64,000 bases of DNA from Calonectria ilicicola (lineage: Eukaryota; Ascomycota; Sordariomycetes; Hypocreales; Nectriaceae), in NCBI GenBank assembly GCA_020809705.1, contig CP085827.1:5952001-6016000 (forward strand). The letters are read 5' to 3'. Under the pieces are notes generated by a model. The model made no database searches and was not told the DNA's origin. It worked only from the letters and a program-made list of their open reading frames with translations. Below are positions 33,584-44,373 of the stretch, in pieces (position 1 is the stretch's first letter; every line of letters begins with the position of its first letter). The translations under genes and the position numbers were made by a program.

Positions 33584-33815
33584 GCAATATGTTTTATTCT
33601 TGAGTGTCTAACTGATTTCGCAATCCTACTCATGCTGCTCTTTGCTGCTGCCAACCTCCAGCTATAGTTGTATCAAAATTCATCCAATTCCATAAAACGT
33701 GAATCAAAGTTTTTGCGTTTTGGCTCGCTTGTATGTTCCGGCCATTGAAGCAATAAAATTTCATCGCTGTAAACATATACTCCACGATTCGGATCCTTCA
33801 TTTGCGGAAACAATC

Positions 33816-33831
33816 CGGGTGGGCTTTTCCG
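33816..33831. promoter_or_regulatory. Variant of the cluster motif (CGG-N10-CCG), cyclase-2 promoter
   Basis: CGG at 33816-33818 and TTTTCCG ending at 33831, spacing 10 rather than 9. A second pair, CGG-N7-CCG, overlaps at 33805-33817. The site is 235 bp before the cyclase-2 ATG. The spacing makes this weaker than the N9 copies. Confidence 0.4.
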
Positions 33832-34065
33832 ACCGTGTGGTTCCGAATGATTAGTCACTAATGGGCAGGTATGATTTCCATTTTGAGTAGGCAAGGTTTT
33901 GGAAAGGTCGATTGCATTGTTGGAGGCGAATCGCCGACTTTACTTATAAATAACTAATAATGCATGTGTGAGACAGAACATGCTACATGCTATCTATCTC
34001 TACACGACACATCTATTGCCAACAACACCCAGTAGTACAAACAGCCTATTCACTTTATCATTACC

Positions 34066-35275
34066 ATGTCCCCTCAAAACCTTCCCAACTATGCCGACAT
34101 CCCCGTTGTTGAGGGAATGCCCCACGGTTGTGCTTGGGGCTTGTGGGGCAAAGCAGGAAAAGCCGACCAAGTTGGCAGTCTTAATCTCTTGACGCCTGGA
34201 AACGTCATTGAGGCCAAAAGAGAGATTCAGACAGGAATTTCTGTATCTTTAAAGTAACTTTTTTTTTTTTTATCAATTCGCTTCTGTTGCTTGAAATACT
34301 GACGCAAATGTTAGCTGGCCACTTGAGCGCATCGAAGATCCTGGCCATAATCGGACCAAGATTGAGCATAAATTCATCGATCTCAAACCTAATCTTGTTG
34401 GTCACGACGACGAAATTTACATCAATACCCAGACCAGCAGCCAATGGGACGGTCTCAGTAAGCAGAAGCGCAGCACTGTGTTTGACTTTCTCCAGTATGC
34501 TAATGACGTCATCCTCAGGACATTGGGCGCACCAGCCGACGGGCACGTATTACAACGGTCTAACCCATGAGGAAATCAGCGGACCAAATAGAAACCTCAG
34601 AAATGGCATCCAAGGTAAGTGGTTCTTTTCGCCCGAGACGGAACTTGGACGAGGGGCTCAACATGCGTTGTAGAGTGGCTGCGCCGAGGAGGTGTTGTTG
34701 GAAGAGGCGTCTTGCTTGATTACGCATCCTGGGCCGTCAAGAAAGGTATCCAGTACTCTGCAGCCAGCAAGCATTGTATTAGCCACCAAGATTTGGAACA
34801 AATTGCGCGCGATGAGCAAGTTGAGCTGCGCGTTGGAGATATCCTCATGGTAAGAACCGGCTGGATCAAATGGTACAATGATGCAACCCCGGAGGAAAGG
34901 GTGCGTGGGTGCAAAACCAATCATAACTACGTTGGTGTGGAGGGCACCGCAGAGAGCATCGAGTGGCTCTGGAATCATCACTTTTCTGCCCTGGTTGGGG
35001 ATAACATGGCCTTTGAAGCATGGCCGGCAGATGGACCATACCGTAAGAAACCAAGCATTCCTAAGCAAGAGGTCGCCAAGACGAGACTGACTATGGCAGG
35101 GATTCACGACAATGCTCTGGCCCTATGGGGAACGCCGTTGGGGGAGCTCTGGGATCTGGAGGAATTGGCTGAACAATGCAAGGCACACAATCGTTGGAGT
35201 TTCTTCGTCACAAGCTGCCCACTAAACATTGCGGGCGGTGTAGCTAGTCCGCCTAATGCCCTAGCCATCTTCTGA
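34066..35275 (+). CDS. Putative cyclase / kynurenine-formamidase-like hydrolase 2
   Basis: Exons 34066-34253, 34315-34457, 34519-34614 and 34674-35275, total 342 aa. It is a clear paralogue of the gene at 29483: VGSLNLLTP, SLNWPLE, SSQWDGLRHW (metal site with Gln for the second His), GRGVLLDYASW, GDILMVRTGWI and LWGTPLGELWDLEEL align in order, ending in ALAIF against AIAMF. An extra segment around PYRKKPSIPKQEVAK distinguishes it. Likely role is hydrolytic ring opening of a cyclic diketone, imide or related product; the real substrate is unknown. Introns are at partly conserved positions relative to cyclase 1, which has more of them. Same strand as the preceding monooxygenase. Confidence 0.9.
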
Positions 35276-36094
35276 TTCTGTGCAAAGAAGGGGTTTTACA
35301 CTCCTTACTACTTATACTAGCCCGAAGTCAGGCGACTGCTATTCAATCAAATGCCACAAGACACGAACCACGATATGATAAACATTTTATATATGCCATA
35401 GTATCCCTCTTTATCGGAATAAATCATCCACGCACAAGATATATCATACAGCAGCCGTAAAAGGGTATTTTGATTTATTCAACAAGTCGAGGAGCATTTG
35501 GCGCTAAAAAGAATTCTGTCAAATCTAACTACGTGAATAAATAATTACTTATAACCATGAATTTGGACATCGGGGTCAAGATCATCAATATGAAGAGTGA
35601 AAACCTGGAGCTCATAGTCAATAAGCTTCATATTTTGGTGTATCAAGAGCTCGCTGGCTCTGGCTGTGTCCAGCCTTTGTTTAATAAACTTTAGTCGGCA
35701 ATGTGCGTGCAGCTCGAGAGGAAGTCATTTGTAGAGAGTACCATTAGCATATCTCTCGGTGGGTGGGTAGTTTTGATTGTTGAGAACACGGCGCTCGAAC
35801 GACATGGTGTTGGGGGATGTGAAGGATGTGCGTTGGGATTTATAGTTTTGGCAAGGGAAGCTATCCTAAGTATAACTATCTAAGTTTTTATGAGAGTATT
35901 AAAATTGTGTTATACAGAGGAATAAGTTGATTGTATCTTGGTCGGGCGAATCATATATGGCTAAACATAGTTGTATCTGCCACTGTTGTGGCTTTGGAGC
36001 TCCCTCTTGGTTGAGCCCATGATTTACCAAAATAACCATGAATTACCATTACATCCTACTCACACCTCAATTGGCCAGCCCCAGATAAGAGCCA

Positions 36095-37470
36095 TCATTT
36101 CCCAGTACTCCCATTAATTAGTTCCTTTATAGCCGTAATCAAATCACTGGATACCCTGGATGCTGCCGAGAGGGCTGGAAAATACCCAAATGCATGTGGT
36201 AGCCCTGGGTAGATGTCGACCTTGGTAGGAATTCTATGTTGGTGTTAGTCATTTTACCCAAAGGCAGATGACATGTCGACCCAAGATTCTTACCCTGCCT
36301 TTTTGAGCTTTTCCGCGTAAACGAGGCCTTCGTCTCGCAGAGGGTCCAGACCTGCCACCTGCAGATACGCCGGAGCAAGCCCCTTGAAGTTAGAGTTGAG
36401 TAAAGGCGAGACCTCAGGACTAGATGGGTCTGGAGGGTTATAGTATCCATAAAAGAGCTCCATAGAGCGTTTGCAGAGTAAGGGTGCATCCTTGAGCTCC
36501 TCCATGCTGTGTAGTTTAAGCTCGGGCGGGTAGCAATCAATATGACAGGTTGCAGGAATTCGGAGAATTTGTCCTCGAAGTGGCAGGTTTTTGTCCCGCG
36601 CCCGATGGGCTAGGACAGCTGCCTAAATGGAAAAATCGTCAGTTTGATAATTTATTCTCCATAAAGGAAGGCCAAGTGTCGGTCACATACCACATTTCCA
36701 CCAGAACTCGAACCAGCGATCAAAAAGTAATCCTTGTCGATTCTAAGAGAGGGCGATTCTTGAAGGCTCTAGATATACAATCGTCAGGCATGAGCTCTTG
36801 TCCAGGAACTATGGTGGCTCACCCAAATGAACGCGTCCCAACAATCTTCAAGGCCTTTAGGGAAGGGGTTTTCGGGAGCTCTAGCCCATCTCAGGTTAGA
36901 AGTCTGAGCAATAGACTTGTGTATAAAAAGAAAGGCAAGGAACAATTACAGGCGATAGTCGACACTGACAACAACCGTATCGCTATACAGACAAATTGCT
37001 CTACAAACAATGTCTTCACCATCAAGATCTCCCAAAGTCCATCCCCCTCCATGTATACTTCCTGCTGCCTTAGCGTACTTGGATGAATATGGTCGTGTCT
37101 CTTGCGAATACTTACTACAACATTCCAGGGCCAGGAAAGGTTCTGTTTGTCGGAGTATAGATGCGGAGCGCGATTGTGCTGTTATCCGAGACTTTGATAC
37201 TGACATCCTTGACGGTTAATCCTACGGTAATGGAAGGGACTGAGCCGGTGGCCTCAATCTTCAGCTTCTCCATTATGATTCGGAGATGTTGGGCCGAGCC
37301 AACCAGCTGTGGAACATTTTCATGGTTTTTTTCGTAGAACTATGATGATGTAAGTTGGATGGTGGGATTGGTTAAGAGATACGAGTCGCAGAGGCTACAC
37401 GTACAGCAATCCATTCGGGATCCGGGATGCCCAAGTCGGTATTGGGTGAAATCTGCGAGTTGTTGATCAT
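36095..37470 (-). CDS. Alpha/beta hydrolase (hormone-sensitive-lipase-like esterase)
   Basis: Seven exons: 37405-37470, 37116-37339, 36950-37057, 36823-36880, 36691-36768, 36294-36622 and 36095-36233, total 333 aa (introns 37340-37404, 37058-37115, 36881-36949, 36769-36822, 36623-36690, 36234-36293). The HSL-type oxyanion motif HGGGW, SVDYRLAPENPFPKGLED, the nucleophile GSSSGGN, acid residue in VAGLDPLRDEG and catalytic His in LPHAFGYF are all visible. Members cleave short-chain esters and lactones; in this setting the enzyme fits hydrolysis of Baeyer-Villiger products. It faces the cyclase-2 gene convergently. Its upstream region has the densest CGG/CCG array of the window. Confidence 0.9.
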
Positions 37471-37751
37471 TATTTAGATCTATTTTCGCACTGGCAGCTG
37501 GGAAAAGCAGTAGTCAAGATAAACAAGTGATCAACGTAACTTGGGGAAATATTATGCAAACTATCGATAAACTAATGGACAACTGCTTGCTTGAGTATCG
37601 ATCCAAATCCAATCTCTTAAATAGGACGAAATATTCCTTCTGTACTGGTTCCTCTCCCGGAAGTCACCCAGTCTTCATCAGATATCTAGACCCATTGCCA
37701 ATATACTTGGCTTAATTCCAGCGAGCCAAAATGTGACGGAATCCGGAATAC

Positions 37752-37768
37752 CGGAAAACCCCGGTCCG
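37752..37768. promoter_or_regulatory. CGG/CCG array with CGGAAAA core, hydrolase promoter
   Basis: From 37737 to 37768 four CGG/CCG half-sites overlap; the copy CGGAAAAC...GGTCCG (37752-37768) is a CGG-N11-CCG version of the cluster motif, ~280 bp upstream of the hydrolase ATG. Confidence 0.42.
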
Positions 37769-38473
37769 AACACAATCCCCCGCACAGTCTTGCCAACGAG
37801 ACTTAACCGGCAGGGAATAAATTCAAATATCATGCTCAAACAAATAAGGTAAGCACAATTAGTTTATTGCTCTTCGTAAGAGTCATTTTAGCGTAGTTCT
37901 CACATCAAGGCGGGCAGATAGCTCATGTCAGGTCATGCTAATCCTTCCCAGACGAGATTGTGCGATGCAAGGCCTTGTTAGAACATCACGTGACCAGTGA
38001 TCCTGTCCTTGGGTTGACTTGAATATTACCACAAAGCCTTTTGACAGGGATTTACTTTCCAACCAGCTCTGGTCACTCTTTTCAGTTTTCGTCAAATAAA
38101 TTGAATCAATTTAAGCGATTAAAGCCGTCTCCTAATGTGGTCGTTATCTGTATGTGCCATATTGATATGTTTAAAGACTGGCACGGCACAGGACGGAATT
38201 GCGAGAAGTGAGGTGGAAAGTTGGGGCAACGCGCTGCAGGGATAATGTCGACACGCGCTTTAGCGTGGTCTTATACGCGTCTACAGAAAACTCCCAAAGA
38301 ACCCTACCCTAGAGAACAAGAACTGGACATATTTTCAAGTAATTACGACAGCTCTTTGTCATTAGTACTTGAAGGGATTCTAGCACGTTTTAAGCCCTAG
38401 AATATGCGCTTTGAGGACCTTGATACACCAAAGACATAAAACCAAACTCATCCCGCTCGTGTTCTTGGGATAT
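37769..38473. other. Intergenic spacer
   Basis: Between the hydrolase promoter array and the 3' end of SDR 1. AT-rich; no coding signal or repeat recognised. Confidence 0.45.
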
Positions 38474-39325
38474 TTAGATTCCTCGACCTCCATCTACGTC
38501 AAGAGAGGCTCCGGTAATCATACTAGCTTCATCGCTAGCTAGAAATGCTGCAGCATTTCCGATATCTTCTGGCAAAGCGAACCGTCCGAGTGGAATAGTA
38601 CTCATCATGCCGGTGCGGGCTTCGGGAGAGTCAGGGCCTCCTAAAAAGAACGGAACCCTAATAATTTGTTCACGGACGGATTAGCTAAGCGCACGTTGAA
38701 AGATAATTAAGGATTCACAACTGAAGCAAGGGCAATCTTACATGTTAGTTTCGCCTGCCACAGGGTGAATGACATTAAAGCGAATCTTGTGTTTGGCCCA
38801 TTCGATAGCGAGGCCCTTGGTAGCATTAGTTACGCCGCCTTTGCTGGCTCCGTACCAGACCAGATTGGGCCGCGGTCGGGGAGAGGACATGCTGGAGATA
38901 TTGATAAAGAGTCCGCCGATCTGATGCGAGATGAAATATGGGATGACAACCTTGGAACTCCAGTAGATGGATTTGAGATTTACCCTCATGACTCGGTCGT
39001 AATCAGCCTCACTGGTCTCGATACTGGGACCAGCCTTGTACACTACTCCTGCATTATTGACGACGACATCTAGTTTGCCAAACTTATCGACTGCCAAATC
39101 CAAGGCTGCCTTCCAGTCAGATTCGATTGAGACATCCCCCCTCATGCTGAAAGCTGTCCCATCTGGCTGTGCCGCCGCCACCTTGGCTGCATTCTCTTGG
39201 TTGATGTCTAGGACAATGACTTTGGCTCCTTCAAAAGTAAATTTAGTAACGATACCAGCACTGAAGCCAGCACCGCCACCTGTGACGATTGCCACCTTGC
39301 CTTCGAGTCTTCCTAGGTGAGACAT
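38474..39325 (-). CDS. SDR-family oxidoreductase 1 of the cluster
   Basis: Exons 38742-39325 and 38474-38657 (intron 38658-38741) give 255 aa. Start is the ATG of [10 protein letters not shown] (39323-39325); an upstream in-frame ATG at 39472 would add 49 residues not seen in the family. Classical SDR motifs: TGGGAGF cofactor loop (the usual TGxxxGIG is altered), VVNNAGVV, Ser in NISSM, and YGASK. The C-terminus has the [11 protein letters not shown]...DVDGG block shared by FabG-like enzymes. Probable NAD(H)-dependent oxidation or reduction of a secondary alcohol/ketone. It is divergent from FAD monooxygenase 2 across a 509-bp shared promoter. Confidence 0.92.
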
Positions 39326-39552
39326 GATCTTGGCTTGGATGGATAGTGATAGGATAGAAAGATGATGGATGCTATGGTCGCCTTGCTCAAACTGAAGATG
39401 GCATGAAGGCCGAATTCTTGCTCCCTTTGACACTAAATCTTTTCCACTGTCGGAGTAGCCTAACTGTCGCATAGGGTAACATCGAAATTATCCGACGATT
39501 GCAGCACACCTTCCGGATATGATTTCCAAGGAGATATCGGGGTATGGTGGAC

Positions 39553-39569
39553 CGGAAAATGAGTTTCCG
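39553..39569. promoter_or_regulatory. Variant cluster motif (CGG-N11-CCG), shared SDR1/monooxygenase-2 promoter
   Basis: CGGAAAATGAGTTTCCG lies in the divergent promoter, 228 bp from the SDR start and 266 bp from the monooxygenase start. The arms are as in the other copies but the spacing is 11. Confidence 0.45.
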
Positions 39570-39834
39570 GGACGATGTGAGTTGTCGAAGGTGGCGTTTT
39601 CTCCAGTAGTCCAAAGTGCTTCTCATCACTTGCGGGTAATGAATGAATTCCATCCCTCGTACGTTGGGCCATATTTTTCAAACAATGGAATGAGAAGCGG
39701 CCGAGCCATCCTGTAGCCCGACTTTTGCAAACCAAAGCTGCCTGATTGAATACAAGATCTGCCTTGTTCCGACTTTGCGCTGAGAGTGTACACACTGATA
39801 TCTCATCAATTTTTCATCCTGGCCGTTATAGAAA

Positions 39835-42032
39835 ATGGCACTATCTAAAGATGACACCAGCACGGCACAGGCGGCCGTAAGAAGCTCTAATGGATACACC
39901 GTTACCGAAGCGCCTTTAGGTTCGCCACGTTCACTTCGTGTGCTCATGGCCGGGGCGGGAGCTAGTGGCTTGAACCTCGCTCGACACATGGATCTTCACA
40001 TGGAGAACTTTGAATTGACCATTTATGAGAAGAATGCGGAAGTTGGCGGGACTTGGTTCGAGAACAGGTAATTGTGATATCTCACTTGACTTGGGTCATG
40101 TTAATTAACTAACCATATGGTAGGTATCCAGGATGCGCCTGCGACATTCCATCTCACAACTATCAGTTTACCTGGGAGCCAAACCCGCGGTGGTCTCACT
40201 AGTATGTCACCTTTTGCAACCAGTTGTATATATAGCGTGATTGTTCACCAGCAGCCTAGTTACTCGACTTGGGATGAGATTCTTGACTACATGAAAGGAA
40301 TTGCCAACAAATATGAGCTTTACAAATACATAAAACTGAGGCATAAACTTGAGAGCGCGGTCTGGGACGAGGATCGAGGTATTTGGAATGTTCGCGTGCT
40401 CAATATTGACACTGGAGAAGTGATCTGCGACTGGTGCCACGTCCTGATCAACGGCACAGGCATTCTCAAGTAGGCATCCTTTCCCTTATTTGATCTTGAG
40501 TTAATTCTAATGAGCACATACAGCAACTGGAAATGGCCGGACATTCCCGGTCTTCATTCCTTTAAAGGTGACCTCTTTCACAGCGCGGCGTGGGATGTGG
40601 ATCATGTACTCAAGGAAAAGACCGTTGCTGTTATCGGCACGGGTTCATCTGGGATCCAAGTTGTTTCTGCTATACAACCGAGTAAGTTCGTCCCTACCTT
40701 CGGTCCGCATCTCTTAGACTAGATCGTTCTAGCTTAGTACGTTGACCGTGACACTTTTAAGTCACAAAGAGATTATACTTATGTCGAAACAGATGTCAAA
40801 TCCCTTACCACTTTCATTCGGTCTCCGACGTGGATCACGGCTGGGTTTGCCCAGAGCCATGCAGGCCCAGGGGGTACAAACTTCGCATGTCAGTTGCAAG
40901 CATTTCTTTGCTTGAATAGAGTAACTAACGATCCAATTTTCAGTTACTGAGAAGCAAAAGGCTGAGTTCCAAAGTAACCCCGAGACCTATCTTGCGTACA
41001 GGAAGGAAATTGAAGGAGAGCTCAACGCCCGATTCAAATTTGTAAGTTAGGTAGCTATTTTTCCAAATTTGCTTTGGTTTGTTGAATTGGACTCATCAAC
41101 ATAGGTGATTGCCGATAGCGCGGAACAGCAGGAAGCAAGGCAGTATTCAATCAAGGAGATGAAGTCTAAGCTCAACAACGAAGAGATGCTCAAGCACCTT
41201 ATGCCCGAAAACTTCGCCGTGGGCTGCCGACGCCCAACCCCAGGAAACGGCTATCTCGAGGCGTTGACTAAGCCCAACGTTAGGGTCATTACGGAAGTTA
41301 TCGATGCGATCGTCCCAGAGGGAATCAGGCTGCAAACATCTGAGATTGTCCAGATTGACACCTTGATCTGTGCCACGGGCTTTGACCTATCATTCTGTCC
41401 TCGATTCGAACTCGTTGGTCGCAACGGTGAAACTATTAAGCAGAAATGGAAAGACCTTCCCGAGGCATATCTTTCTGTAGCAGTCCCTGATTTCCCCAAC
41501 TACTTTAGTAAGTTCTCCTGTTTTATTCGTACCTTTCCTTTGCTGCTTGGATAGAGCTGGAGAGGAGTGGGAGATCGTCCCTAAGTGACATCTAATAGTG
41601 TTTCTCGGCCCCAACGCCCCAGTTGGCCACGGCTCTGTTTTACCGATCATTGAACACGGCACCAAATACATTATCAACATGATGAAAAAGATACAGTCGC
41701 AAAACATCAAAGCCGTTTCACCTTCGCCTGATGCGGTAAGAGACTTTAGCATCCACATCGCAGAATTTATGAAGCGAACGGCGTGGGCGACACCTTGCAG
41801 GAGCTGGTTCAAACAGGGGACAATAGACGGTCCGATTGTCGCCCTCCATCCCGGTAGTAGGATCCATTGGTTTCACATGATGCAAAACATTCGCTTCGAG
41901 GACTGGCAGTACAGTTACTGGAATAAGAACCGCTTTCAGTACCTTGGAAATGGTTTCTCGACTAAGGAAGGCCCAGGAAAGGACACTACATGGTATTTTG
42001 AGTCGCAGGAGGAGGGATATCAGGATTACTGA
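39835..42032 (+). CDS. FAD-dependent Baeyer-Villiger-type monooxygenase 2
   Basis: Eight exons: 39835-40067, 40124-40201, 40260-40469, 40524-40681, 40793-40888, 40944-41041, 41105-41507 and 41599-42032, total 569 aa. MAGAGASGLN (FAD), GGTWFENRYPGCACDIPSH, the fingerprint FKGDLFHSAAW, VAVIGTGSSGIQ (NADPH), GCRRPTPGNGYLEAL and ICATGFD occur in order. The later blocks (GCRRxTPGN, PGSRIHWF) are shared with the enzyme at 54652, showing a recent common ancestor. Expected reaction: NADPH- and O2-dependent oxygen insertion next to a ketone. Residues near the catalytic Arg could not be judged by eye. One intron is 111 bp, the longest of the cluster. Confidence 0.92.
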
Positions 42033-42730
42033 TGGAGCACGGTAAAGCTTATATTTCTAATTTTACATATTTCATGTATAATTCGATGACGCTACGATTA
42101 TGTGACAATTCTTAGGGGATTGCGATGGTCTCGTCATCATTCCTAGTCATGATTGTTGTCGAGTTTTGTTTCATTAATACGAATGTACTGTAAAGCCTCA
42201 GTGGCCCATACTCAGTATAATTCGTGCAAATGCCTTCACAAGCATGGCATCTATCCCTTTTTATAACTGTTATTACTAATTTTTGGTTTGTCTGATTACA
42301 GCCAATATTTTTATGTATAGGTGTGACCCTCTCATGGAGAGGCAGCTCCAGCTCGGTCGCCTAAGCAAGCACCGCGGAATTATAATCAAAACATTAGCTT
42401 AGTAGTTTGTAACCTTATGCTGTATGATACTAGGTAGAATAAATCTTCAGATAAAGGTTTTCAATAATCTTGATTAATTTTTCTTGTAAACTCCACTAAG
42501 ACCTGAGTATGAGAATGGCTTCGCCCGCGGGCAAAGCGCAATCCAAATCATCACCAGAACCTCGTACAACCATCAAATACATCTTACAGTCAATATAATT
42601 AGAGGTGCCTCTCCCATTGAAATTAATATTACACCTTTTCGGACTTTTATTTTCAGATTTAAATCATAGGGACATGTATTATCTAATGATATTAGTACTT
42701 TCAAAAATCGAGCCCCCCCGCCTTGCTTGC
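42033..42730. other. Convergent intergenic spacer
   Basis: 3' flanks of monooxygenase 2 and SDR 2; AT-rich, nothing recognised. Confidence 0.5.
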
Positions 42731-43711
42731 TTAAATACCAACCATACCTTGAAACAGGTCAGCAACATTCACTACAAATTATCCATTCTAATTATAAACA
42801 TACCTCCATTGGGAGCAATCATGGAACCTGTCACGAGGCTTGATCTTCCACTGGTGATCCACAACAAACACTCGGCTACTTCTTCTGGCAATCCAAGCCT
42901 CCCAACAGCCATCTCGCTCACCATGGCCTCAACATCCTTGCCTTCATCACCTTCAGGCACGTCACCCAACATAGGCGTTCTAATAACCCCGGGGCAAATA
43001 GCATTGACTCGAATACCTTTCTTCGCGTATCTAAGGCCGTCAGACCTTGTGAATCCGAGAATACCGTGTTTGCTGGCACAGTACGCTGGTAGATGGTCAT
43101 ATGCCATTAGTGCGCACATGGACGCGACATTGGCAATGGCACCGCAGGCAGGAACATGGGCATCGTCGGCTTGAATTGGCTCCTGTTGCATCATTTGCTT
43201 GATTTCAGCTCGTTGACATAGCCAAGTTCCCCGCAAATTGACCTGTTGTTGCAGATCAAAATCCGAAACCGAGGTTTGGTCAGTTGGGCCGGGGACAAGT
43301 ATGCCAGCGACGTTGCAAGCATAGTCAATTCTACCAAATGTCTCAACTGCTGCCAGGATTGAGCTTTCCACAGAGCTCTCCGAGGTAGTATCTAGATATA
43401 TGCTGGTCGTGAGCGTTGTCCATGCATGTAAAGGCACCGGAGAGGTTATAGACCGATATGTATTGCTACCACTTTAGAGGCTGGATATTGGTTCTCTATT
43501 TCTTCTTTGAGTTTATCAATGGCTGACTTTTTTATGTCGGCTATGCATATTTTGGTACAATTTTCTTTAGCAAATAAGAGGGCGGTCGCACGCCCAATCC
43601 CTATGAAAGACAACTATTAGTTGTAAGATCACAGATAATATCGCCTTCTCAAATTTTCATACCCGAACCTGCGCCAGTGATGAAAGCAACACCGGGGAAA
43701 TGAAAAGCCAT
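42731..43711 (-). CDS. SDR-family oxidoreductase 2 of the cluster
   Basis: Exons 43663-43711, 43454-43600, 42804-43391 and 42731-42747 give 266 aa. The first exon codes MAFHFPGVAFITGAGSG and the cofactor loop TGAGSGIG is completed across intron 1. CNVAGIL replaces NNAG, the catalytic Ser is in NVASMCA and YCASKHG gives Tyr and Lys. ICPGVIRTPML and a C-terminal NGGMVGI end are typical of FabG-like SDRs. Intron 2 (43392-43453) uses the weak donor GTCTAT, chosen because it restores frame and homology. The last coding exon is only 17 nt. Role in the cluster is probably oxidation of an alcohol produced by the monooxygenases; cofactor preference looks NAD(H)-like (ADIKK after strand 2). Divergent from the MpaB-like gene. 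Confidence 0.88.
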
Positions 43712-43980
43712 GTCTGTTTTGGTATCGATAGGCCCGAGGTTATTAGCTTTCATATAGAAGAGCGAAATAAATCAAGATGCAAACAAGAAAGTTTTTTTGT
43801 AAAAGAGGGAAAAGAGAGAAAGAGGGGGAAAAAAGGAAGCAAGCTTCTAGTAACAGTATACATTCATCGATAGGAATTCTTTGGTCTCCTCGACCGGAAA
43901 ACCGATTAGAAGTCAACTGGGACCATAACTCCCACAGACACGACGGACCGTGACGATCTACGCGGAGTCATCATGCAAGT

Positions 43981-43995
43981 CGGAAAACGATACTC
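43981..43995. promoter_or_regulatory. Half-site of the cluster motif (CGGAAAA), SDR2/MpaB-like promoter
   Basis: CGGAAAACGATACTC has the left arm but not the CCG partner. A second CGGAAAACCG lies at 43895-43904. No full N9 copy was found in this divergent promoter, so regulation by the same factor is uncertain here. Confidence 0.3.
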
Positions 43996-44373
43996 GTAGA
44001 GTTACCCTAGAGCAGACTTAGTAAAATCCGATTGGACCGTTCGGCATAGAAAAATATTTATAATATGAGGGGTACTGGCGTGCTGACACCAGCAGCACAG
44101 TCAGATATTTCCCTGGCAGTTCTTTTTCCGATCTCCTATGTCGTCGACTATGTTCATACCGTTTTCAGTCGCTTTAGAGCAGAATCCGCTGCTCCAAAAG
44201 GAAAGGTTGAACACAGAAGATATGTCTGTTTCGACATATAAGCACCTCAAATGATGGTAATAATTCGGTGCTAGTAAACATCGGATTATCCAACATTAGT
44301 TAGATAGCTCATAACACTTCAGTGGTATTCTAACTACTATTCCCACCCAATCTCCATCAACACATATCTTACC

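Noticed and set aside
36550..37086. 178-codon plus-strand frame
   Set aside because: It is the shadow of the multi-exon alpha/beta hydrolase on the opposite strand.
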